DNA of 64,000 nt, taken from positions 62,001-126,000 of the forward strand of contig JASANG010003724.1 in assembly GCA_030248215.1 (NCBI GenBank), written 5' to 3'. Below are positions 34,901 through 46,900 of the stretch, piece by piece. Positions within the stretch are counted from its first letter, which is position 1, and each line of letters opens with the position of its first letter. The notes beneath the pieces are model-generated. The model had not been told where the DNA came from. It was given only the letters and a program-made list of their open reading frames with translations, and ran no database searches. A program made the position numbers and the translations under genes. The stretch is from Enoplolaimus lenunculus (Eukaryota; Nematoda; Enoplea; Enoplida; Thoracostomopsidae).

Positions 34901-37900
34901 CAACCGTTCAGCAAATCTCAGGTCCGCGAGAAGATTCCTACAAGTACTAAATTGTCGTAATGGAAAATCTCTAGATGGCAAAGACTAGTGAAAATTTTTA
35001 CCATAATCCTGTAGTTAAATTTGTCCTGACTGTCTAAGCATTTAGTGTTTCGAATGTACTTAACTACAATTAATTCTGTCCAGAAATGTTTAAACATTTT
35101 GGTGACTGTATATACATTGCAAAAAATGGTGAGTCCAATTGACTCTGTCCGAAATAGGCTTTTCGTGACTACACAAACTGAGCCAAAATTCGAATCCGCC
35201 TCAATCAAATTCGAGTCAATTTGACTCTGGCGGAGTCGAATTTTGACTTAGTTTGTGTAGTCAGGAAACGCTTATTTCGAAGAGAATCCATTTGACTCAC
35301 CATTTTGTGCAGCGTACTTACACTTATAACAACTCCAATAAAGTTCAATACACCGATAACAAGGAACCAGATGCCCTGTGTACCGGAGCTGTTTACCAAT
35401 TCGTCTCCTTGTTTTGCGTAAACCTGAAACGTATACCACTTAAAAATGACTTATCGAATAATGGTTTTGATGAAAATGTTAAAAATAGTCAAAAACGCGA
35501 AAAAGTATATTGCAGCTAACAGAACACAATAGAGACAAAACTATAAAGACAAATTAACAAAATAGCGTAAGCCCCAAAAGCTTAGAGCTTTGAAAAAACT
35601 GTGACCAGGTTAAAATTTACACTATATTAATTCAAACTTCGCTGGGGTTCAATTCAAATTTGATTAATTGAATCGATTGCAAAACTGATAAGATTAATAT
35701 AACCCAGTATAAAAGACAATTATCGCTGTCGTTGCTGACATCTTTGTTGGCGTTTTGTTTACATGAAAGTTTGCAGAAGAAAAATAGTTGGAACTATGCC
35801 ATATAACATGTCGTGGGCGTTACAGTTTTAATAATGTGAACAAAATATTCAAACGCAACAACTGACCCTGAAAATTTCAGAATACGCAAATGCAAACGCC
35901 GGCATAACAGCACCTCTAATGGCGCCTCCAACCATTCCAAGAAATATCCAAAACCATTCAGGACGTGCAGCATCCAAAATTTGTGCGAAATTCGACTTTT
36001 TAATCCCTTCTTGCTGAAACAAACCTCAAAATTTAGTTTGTTTTCAAATACGCACCAAGTACGTACTGTAGTGACCCGAATAAGATTGGGGACTGATATT
36101 TATTTGGCCTTTACAGAGGGTACCGCCTGTTATTCGGTTACGGACTGTTATTCATTTTCCACCAGCGTTCCGCCAACCTTCGTTACTGAGATATATCCGG
36201 TATTGCAATTATCCGTTGAATCAAACGTTTTTGCACTGCATCAAAAGCTTGAGTGATAATGCAAGGTTATACTTTGGAATGTTACTTTCACAACTGAAGT
36301 ACGCTTTAAATACGCTTATGTATACGCTAATTTTTACATTTAGGCTTTGACTTACGTTTAGGAACATGCTTATACTATTGTTACGGCACTGTCCTATACA
36401 TTGGCCGAAACTTTTTATGCCGCAGTTGCTAAATTTGAAAATCTCTCACTAACTGGTGTCATAATAACTATTTGACAACACAGTTCGTAGACTTTTGTGA
36501 CATAGGACGTAACTTTTACAGTTTGACTCATGAATAAAAAGTGATAAGCACATCGAAGTATACACTTAAAACCAGAACACATACCTCGAGTTCTTCCTGT
36601 AACCGTTTTTTATCGTCTTTTGGCTTTGATAGCATTCGATTTAATTTAGGTGCAGCTTTTTGAGTTTTTTGTCGCCGCTTTCTGGCTCGATTTGATGAGG
36701 TTTGCGCTAAGTTAAAATTGACGCATGCCATTCAACGTACACCATTATACTGTAGCGACCCAAATAAGAGAGGGGACTGATAATTATTTGGCCTCTCCTG
36801 AGGGTACCCGTATGTTATTTGGTTACTGACTGTTATTTATTTTCAACCAGCCCTCCACCACCCTTCCTTACTAATATATAACCGGGAGTACAAATTATCC
36901 ATTGAATTAACCGTTTTTTGCCTTGCATCAGAAGCTTCAGCGATAATGCAATGTTATACTTTGGAATGTTACTTTCAAAACTTAAGTACGTTTTAACGTT
37001 TCGAACTCAACTTCATTTGGTCCTGGAGTCATTTATGCGCTACAATTCGGGATAATTGACATTTATGGACTCTAAGGGTTAGAGACTCTATCCGCTTACG
37101 GACTTTTACTAGGGATACGGACTCCTATTGATTGGGATTCAAAATGGGGACCCAGCTCTTATTACCACCCTCTTATTCGGGTCACTACAGTATGGAAAAA
37201 TTTTAGAGAAAGAAATCGTACTTCACCCATAAAACGTATGTTTTTGCGCACCTAGTTCACGCGCTGTGTCAACGTACATGAAAAAAATAACATCAACAAA
37301 TGACAAGAGTGACTATTTTTAACATTTATAAAGAAAATTACAAAATGGGACCAAGGTGGTGCAGTTCAAACTAGCCTTCAACCACATAGCTACCTGCTCT
37401 CATAGTCTCCAACACTCATAAGCCAGGATTTTATCTCCGTGGGCAATGAATTTCATGTAATGGTTTTCCGAGCTAGCGTAGTGAGCGAACAAATTTTGTA
37501 CGTCTAAAATCTGTTGTCTGAAAACTTGTAAAGTGTCTTTTGACTTGTTTCTCGAGAAACTTCACGAGAAGATATACCCCTTATCCTAGTGTTTAGCATA
37601 CGCCCCTGGAAAACAACTTACACTCTGCTTCTGATTCGCTTAACTGTTTCGAACGCAACACTGAGCTGGTACGTTGAGATAACTTTCGTTCGATGTCTGG
37701 GACGCTTGCGTCCGACTGTTCGCCAGCTAAACATATATCACCAGAACAACTCTTGTGTAGACACATTTAATCTGTTACAAGCTGATTTTATTCCTGAGTT
37801 TACTGAGAGTTGAGATATTCATGAAATTATTAAAATCGAGAACATTTGTGTACACCAAGAGATGGATCCCAAAAATTTTTGACGAAGGGGCACCGGGCTG

Positions 37901-40900
37901 GCACATTTTAGCAAACGCAAAAATTGTAACGCAGGGACCTTATCATATTATCACCGTTCCTACGCGGAAAAATTGTAAAGCAGAGGGACCTTATCACACG
38001 TTATCACACAACAATTTCTGAGGGTAAAAATTGTATTTTTTTAATAAAAAATTTTCTAAGCGAAAGATTGGTACATTTTGTCTATGTTTTACACTTATAT
38101 ACTAGAGATGGAAGTGGAGCGTGCGGACCGGTGGGATCACAAAGCAGGGTGGGACGGTGGTGAATTGGTCGCCCGATTGGGCAGGACGCGCCATCTGCGG
38201 CATAAAGAACATAGGAATAGGAAGATATATTTCTTTCGGTGTTGATTATTTTAGCTTAAAAATAAGCTAAAATTTTTTCGCTATTCTAAATTATAAAGTT
38301 TTTTATTGTTCATTGAATTTTCTCTGGTCCACCACTTGCTGGATTGAGTTTGACACTGTAATGAATAAGTGAATATATCGAAAATAAATAGGTTACTTAC
38401 GTTAAAAAATGGAATTCAACAGCGAAAATGCAGTTAATTTTTTGTAAAATAACAACTATTTAGGGTGAGGTGAACGCAGGTCGCCTCACTTCAATCTTTG
38501 TTGCGTGCTACCAAGCTGACCAGCACTTAACCAGTGTCCGGTACCAGACTAGGCCAATAGCAACGCATACCGTTCGTATCTTCGGTTGCAGTTCCGGTGA
38601 CATATCCGGCGTCTTCGAATGTCTGAGCCATTATCAAGTCAAAATATATTCCTTTTTTCTCCATTAATTCTTCATGTGTTCCAATTTCTATAATTACTTA
38701 TATAATCAATGCTAAACAATTCACAGGGCTGTACAAAAAACAGTTTGAGGGGATGCATTCTCTTCTGAAACTTGTGAATAGGCAAGAAAAGCATTATTAA
38801 CAGACTTTGGAGTAAGCTTTGATAATTGAAGAAAAAATTTTCTATCTTGTACATTTTATTATTCAGCAACTACTGCATGTGCGGAACGAACCTTTTCAAC
38901 ACTTTGAACATTAAAAAGTTTTTTGAGGTCCAGGGCCGGAGCAGCCAACACCATGTCCCCATTTGGGGTCCCACTTCTCAAGGGGATCCCCCCAGAGTAA
39001 GCGAGAATTTCTGGATCCACCTCTACGTTGAGGGCCCCCACGACGAAGTTTGGGGAAAGCCTCTGCTCCGGCATTGTGGTGGTCCATATAGAAACAAAAC
39101 CGATTAAACCACATGCTGATAATAAGCATTTATCCTGGTATCGTTGATAATTTACCAGTGAAGACAGTGACGATTATATTTCGAGTGGTGATGAAAAGCG
39201 AAAAAAAGGCTTTCGTTTTACTGTAGAGTTAAATTTAGTACCACTTTATTTTACTTGTGCGTTTTGTCCGTTATGTTTTTTCGCAAAACAATGTGATTTT
39301 GGCAAAATAACATTCTTTAGCATTCGACCATTTTAGGTTCCATTGTGCCCCCTTAATATTAATTTGCTTCCGGCGCCGTAAATTATACGCTCCCGAAATG
39401 AACTCCTGGTTACACCCAAGGTTATTCAGCATCAAATACTTGCTAAATCACCGAAATTACCTGTAATAAGTGAATCTCGGCTTACTACCATCACCACGAA
39501 TTTTATCACATGGTTTAAGCAAAAGCAACAATTACAAAAATAACAAGTAAAATTTCTTACAAAATAAATTAGGCACAAACTTGCCTTTATATTAAAATTC
39601 ATTACCATTTGTATGGTCTCTATGAGTTGCTCCGCCATTTTCACACAAATCAGGTTATATACTCATGCTTTAAGAACACTATTCTACTTCCGTTTTTTCT
39701 GCACAGTACAAATTTTTTCAACTGATAAACTATACTTGCCGACTGTTATGCTTAATGGTGTTACGACACCGTCTCTCGACAACTCGTCGCTCAAAACTTG
39801 TAACACGAAATTTCATCGACTCGACCATGTGTCGCCCATTCCTATGCTTAGGCTTAGGCTTAGGCTTAGGCTAAGGCTTAGGCTTATGCTAAGATTTATT
39901 CATAGGCTTTAGGACACTGTTTGGCGACAAGTTGTCGGGTGACGAATTGTCATAGATTCTGACCACAATGTATATACGTTGCATATGCGAATGAATACTT
40001 TCCGAACAACCATTTAAACATGACCTCGCTGAGGTGACGCGCCGAAAAACCTGAGTTGGAGTCGTACCTCAGAAGTTAATTACCTTGTACAGCGCCGTTT
40101 TGCAACGCAATAATTTTATCTGCGTTTCGAATTGTTGACAATCTGTGCGCAACGATAATGGTTGTTCTTCCTTCTTGTGCCTGAAATATTACGCGACAAA
40201 TTCATTATGACCTTAGCGGTAACCATAGAGAAACATTTGTATTACGAAGTAAAAAATTATTCAGCAGCTGATAGAAATCTATAGCTTGCCATTTTTGAAC
40301 CCCCTTTTTTCGCCCCACAGAATGCTCGTTTTCACATAGAAAGCCGCCGTAGGTACGCTCCTGAGACAACATGAATCAGCTTAATATTAAAACTATTCGG
40401 GTGTGAATGTTGGCACAGGTGGAAACTTCAAAATTCTGGACAGGGTATTCTCACTAACGAACCATATAGAAAACTGGGCCCATGTATAGAACGGGGCCGG
40501 ATCGCTTTCCGGAGGGGTTATAACAGAGTCAGTTTAAGCTTTGGACTGCTGATTTTTTTGCTTAGGCTTAGGCCTAGGCTTAGGCTTAGGAATATGCTTA
40601 TATTAGTGTTCCGGCCGTGTTCTATACATGGGCCGTGAAAACCGTAACATGAATTACTGTTATTAATATTACGGATTCGTACAGATATATATCTTACTTT
40701 CTCAAGCGCCTTTTGTACAATGCCTTCGCTTTCCGCATCCAGAGCAGATGTTGCTTCGTCAAGCAGAAGTATTCGAGGATTTCTAACCAGCGAACGCGCG
40801 ATTGCAATGCGTTGTTTTTGACCTCCCGAAAGTTGAGTGCCGCGTTCGCCAACCATAGTCTCGTAGCCCTTTAAAGGTATTAACTAACTTGTCGCTGACC

Positions 40901-43900
40901 ATTTCGCAATTGGCTACTTTAACCGACAAAACTGTCTTTGGAGGAGTATGCGGGTGATGTCACAAGGTTTACCTTTTCTAAGAAGGTCAAAAACATTTCT
41001 ACGACGGCCAATTTGGTTACTGACGCATCACGTTTACCCTCGCAGGAAAGTATAATGCTGGTACCCCAGACTAGTCTTTGTAACCCATCCTTGGCAGGTA
41101 CTCCTTATGGTTTGATCGCGAATGGCTACAGAGTCTAGGTATGCTACTCCGCTCAATCGTGGTAAGGTTGGATATATTTATCCCAGACTCGTAGTGCTCC
41201 TGCACTTAAAGTGTAGCTGTTACTTGGGTCAGTTGGTCGAACTAGACCGTGTTATGTTTTACGAGGATGATCACCTTAGTTTTAGGATACGACCCGCCGG
41301 TTCATCGTTGTACATCGACGTATATGGAGACAACATTTTTCTATGTCCCATCGTGGTCATCATGTTATCTTTTACGGGAATAAGCTCGCCCGAGCCGGCG
41401 GGTCGTATCCTAAAACAAAGGTGATCATCCCCGTAAAACATAACAGACCGTTCACATAAACCAATCTGGTAAAATCCTCAGACAGCTATCAGGCCGGCTG
41501 CTACCTTCACACACCAAAACACCAAATTACGTCAAGAAGAAATTTCAGGGCAAGGAGACTCGTATCCTGGCGCATTCCTGCCCCTGGATAAAACATCGGA
41601 CCACTGTGGAGGGCCATACCTCTACATTTGGTGGGTAGAAAAAATATCTAAGTCCGGGGGAAACAAATATTTAGTAAACAGGTGTTGGGCAAAAGGAAAA
41701 ACAAAAATCGGAAAGCCGCACAGTGCATTTCTAGGACTATAATAACTTTTAAACACTGCGATAGAAAAACTCACAGGGCCTAAAAAATACTCCAAAATGC
41801 TTTGAAGTTTCGAACTCCACTTTATTTGGTCCTGAAGTCATTTATGCACAACAATTAGGGATAATTGATATTTATGCACTCCAATTAAGGTTTAGGAACT
41901 TTATCCGGTTACGGACTCTTTAGGGATACCGACTCGTATTGATTAGTAATCAAAATAAGGACCCCGTCTTATTACACTCCCTCTTATTCGGCTCACTACA
42001 GTACTGGCAGTTCAGGACCCGACAAACTATAATTCTGCGTCTCTCGGGGATTTCCAGAATTATTTCGGACTTCGCGGACTCATGGATTTAGTGGTATTCC
42101 TGCAAAAAGGTAGCAATAGCAAACATGTGTTTTTTCATTTGCAATATGAATTATGTACAACGGTTACGTCGAAAAATTAATTAAAATTGCTCCAAGCCAT
42201 GAGTAGTATCACGAGTAGATAATCGGTATTTAACAAGAGTGTACAACTGGGCACATTCTGTGTAGAAAATAATGTACCCGATACGCGTTGTGTTTTTGAA
42301 CTGCCCCCCTTTTTCCCCCCTTTTTTTGTTTAGATAGGGGGATACAACCGTTGAGAAGCATGCCACTTTATGTATGCGGCGTCAAACGTGCTCCCGTTAA
42401 AGTTAGTTTAGGAATATTCATGTTATAGTTACCCCCCTCTAAACAAGGAGGGGGGTCGGCCAAAAATGCAACACCCGGCGGTACATTTTATACCATGCGG
42501 AACCCGAAGAGTTGCACACTCTTGTACCATACACTCTTTGTAGTATATCATATCTTACCATAGGAAGTTCCATTATGAACGAATGTGCATTTGCATCTGA
42601 GCACGCATTTATCATTTGTTTTTCAGAAACATCTGGATTGCCGTAGCGAATATTTTCCGCGATTGTACCATCAAACAACACTGGTTCTTGACTTACAAGA
42701 CCAATAGTATTTCGTAGCCAGTTTAGGTTTAAATCGGACAATTTATTACTGTCCAACGTTACCTAAAAAGCATTGAAACGTTTTCGTAATCTTCAAACCA
42801 ACTTGAGTTCACTCAAAATTAGGCTCAGTTTAAAAATTGTTGTATATTTCAGCTACTCATCACCTTCCGTGATCTTACCGCACCATATTAGAAGTTTTGA
42901 AAAAAATCGAGTTTCGAATATCGTCCATTTGGGAACAAAAGCTTTTTTGTTAAAATTTCAATATATTGTAAACCGTTCTATGTAGCTTGAAGAGTCGCGT
43001 AGAATGGTGTCAAATGCGGCGCGTTTGGGATAATAGTTACCGAACTATAGTTAAGCGCATACCAGTTATTTGTTAATTTGACAATGATTTGTGATATGTT
43101 GATGTAATCTCAGTACAATTAAAACCATTCGACCCAAATTCAACAACCTGAATCGAGCTGTACATAATATATTGAAACTGTTGACAAAAAAAATTTCAAT
43201 TTAAAATAGAAACCTCAGGTCTTCAAAATGTTGAATTTTTCAAAAATTCAAATTTGGCTGTTGAATAGTCAGACGAGACGCCATCAGACGCTCGAGTTTG
43301 AAAAAAATTTTAAATCTGATCATTTTTGAACAAGTACCAACACCAATTCCACTTGTCAGATCAATCTATTTTATGAGTTATAAGTTGCACAAAGAAGAGC
43401 CGAGTTCTGGTTATATTTGATAGTAACATAAACAAACGTAAGTACCTGTCCCGAATCTGGATCGTAAAACCTCATTAACAAATTGATAACGGTTGATTTT
43501 CCACATCCACTCGGACCAACCAACGCTAACTTTTCGCCAGGCTTAACTGTGAACGTTAAATCATTAAATATCTGAAATTAGTTGCATAACAACAAAAAAG
43601 ACTTGATATATCGTACCCCAAACCACCCATCTGTTATTGATTCTGTGTGAAAACACCATCCACATAGTGGACCATGTTATTATTGGGCAGTCCCGTTATT
43701 TTTGCACAACTGCAATAGAATTGGATTCGTTTTTGGCTATTTTTTTCTTTTAACACTTTTTTCATGCGTTGGCTTAAGCTTAGGCTTTCGAATTTGCCAG
43801 CAGCGCCGGTAACAAATTAATATTATTGAGGGGGGCACAATGGTACCTAAAATGGTTTTGTCAAAATCACATTGTTTTGCGCAACAGACAAGATGCTCCA

Positions 43901-46900
43901 GTAAAATGAAGTACTAACTTTAACCAAGAGTGCATGATACCCTTTAACAAGAGTATGCAACTGGGTACGTTCTATGTAGAATAAATGTACCCAGCGCGCG
44001 TTGCATTTTTGGCTTACCCCCCATTTGGGGGGTCAAAATCTCCATCGATGTTGAAATTCATGCGCTAATGTATATACTAAAATGTGGTCCAATTATATTT
44101 TCGGTGTTGGCTGGCGGATACACGTGTAAAATGAACGTAAAATTGATCCCCCCCCCCCAAAAAAAATGAGGGGGGTGGGGCAAAACCCCGTTGCACACTC
44201 TTGTTATAAAGAGTGATCATCCACTCTTGCTTTAACCCTACAGTAACGCGAAAGATTTTTTCGCTTTTCATCATCACTCAAAATAATATTGTTTGTCATT
44301 CACTGGTAAATTATCAACGATACCAGGATAAATGCTTATTATCAGGATGTGGTTTAATCGGTTTGGTTTCTACATGGACCACAAGAATGCCGGAGCAGAT
44401 AGGGGTAGAGGCTTTCCCCAAACTCCATGGTGGGAGCCGTCAACGTAGAAGTGGATCCAGAAATTCTCGCTTTTGAGGTTCTGCCCCTGATCTACGCTCG
44501 TGTTTAATCAGTGCGTTTTATTCTGAGACCTGTGAAATTGCCTTGTTTTCCTGCATCTCCACAAATTTTCCGGAGATATACCTCAAAATACATTCCCTTG
44601 CATACGTTCTTGTTTAATACTTCGGGCAATAAAACAACATCGATGTTGAAGCTACAGAGCGAAGTGAGCTATACAACTTATGGCCAATGTTACTTTAATG
44701 GGGCGTATAACAGTAAAGCGTATTCCTAAGCCTAAGCCTAAGCCTCTCATTGCATATTTGGCCAATGTTACTTTTAGTGGCGTAACAGTAGATTAAGCGT
44801 ATTCCTAAGCCTAAGCCTCTCATTGCAAATACGACCAATGTTACTTTTAGTGGCTTAACAGTAGATTAAGCGTATTCCTAACCTGAAGCCTAAGCCTAAG
44901 CGTTGTAAAAGTGTGTTTCTAAGCTTCTAAGCCTAAGCCTAAGCCTAGGTCTAAGCAAAAAATGCAATCTAGGATCTAAACCTACTCTTTCATAGGCCGA
45001 CCAGACACCTGAACGCGCGTAAAAGTAACATGGTCTAAACTATATACGTGCCGCAAAAACTTGAAATTTAATCGAACACCAACAAAGCACTCACTTGTAC
45101 ATCGGATCTCGTTGGATAACTAAAATGAACTTTTTTAAATTGAAGTTTTCCGTTGCAATTTTTTGGCTTCAGTCCTCGATCAGAATACGGATCAATATCA
45201 GGCCGCTAAAATATTAAATATAACATCGATTATCAAGAGTATTTGATTTTGTCCAATTTAATAACATATAAGGTAAACATTGTTACATACAATTAAGCTT
45301 TCATGCAAATTATTAAACCGTTTCATATATACCAGCTATTTTTTTTGTCCTTTAGTCCATTTTCAACTAAGTTCAAAGTTAAAAATCGGACACCTTGTTG
45401 CACCACAAATATACTATACAAAATACAAAACATATTTCTGAAAGGCAGACCCGCGCCAAATATAATCGTGGATAAATACTCGCGAGCGATAAGCCGAACG
45501 CCATTTATATTTGTAAACCTTAACGCAAAATCGCGGTGTTGCTTCCTAATGCTAAGCTTAAATTGTACCAAATTGCAAAAATTTCACAAACCGCAGGGAA
45601 ATTGCACAAGAGCCAAACAGAGTTTTCGGCAATAGGCTAATAAGCAACTGTTATATCTACATTATAGTAATGCCATCTATGTATTATTACCGCATCTATT
45701 ATATCAAAAAGCGTTGATGCCGAGCCTTGAGCAATCGCAAGAACCGACATTTGAGGTGCCACATTTGACAACGAGAACGAACCAAACAAGACGCACATGA
45801 AAACCTAATAACCGGTGAAATGTGCAAATAATACATCAGCCCGTAGCTCTATAGCAGGGTGCAACCGGAGGCGAAACATACCGGAGCCGGAGCCGGATGT
45901 TAACAAAACTTGCCAGAGCAGGAGGTGAAGCGAAATTAAGTGGTTAAAATGATGTTTAATTTGTTATTTTAGCAAATATCTGTAATGTGTTGTTAAACCG
46001 TTTGGTTTTACGCGTATTTTTACGAAATGTCGGCGCAACTTTTTCCTCAAAAATGCACCAAAAGATACTAAAGTAAAACGATGCAAATACAAAAATTTTG
46101 TAAAACTATACATAATTTTACAACCAAAATTGCCGGAAGATTATACCAGAGCCGCAGCCTCAGGTCGATTTTCTGCCAGAGCTGGAGCCAGAGGTAGACT
46201 TCCGGGTGTACCCTGCCAATATTTATCTATCTATCTTAGCATGGCCCGTTTTTGTAAATTAACCAGGTTTGTGAACCGAGGTCTCCAACCTAGGTTTCTA
46301 ACAGAAAATAATATGCTCACATCAATTATTGTCATATTTTAACAATACAAGCACCAATATGTCCACTACAATAGGTAATTGCCTTAGTCTCACCATACAT
46401 AGATTATTGTGACAAACTATTTCTGTTACAATCGAATATTGAGTAAAACAAACGCATTGGTTATGCTTCAAAAGTTTCATATATATTTCTAAAACAACTA
46501 ACCGTGAATACATTGCCTCGTTCAATGTCGCCGTCTCGAATTAAAACAGCACCGTACCTGAAACTCAGTATATTTTAGCAATTGTAATATTTGATTGAAC
46601 ACATTCCGCCCATAATTTACTTTGGCAAAATTATATTATCTACCGCCAATATGTTATATGTCTCTACTTAAAGCCACCAACTGAGACCGTTCCTCTGGAC
46701 TTCCGGAAAACGCAGCTATGCGGGTATCACGACTATATGCAAATTCTGAGTTTGCCAGAGTAGCTTGATGACAAACAACATCTAAAATCTTGCTGCGGTG
46801 CAATTGTACGTTTTCTTTTGCTAGCTGTTTTGGCAGGGATACCACTAGATTCGGGAGTCCGCTAAGTCCGAAATAATTCTGGAAATCCCTGCGAGACGTA

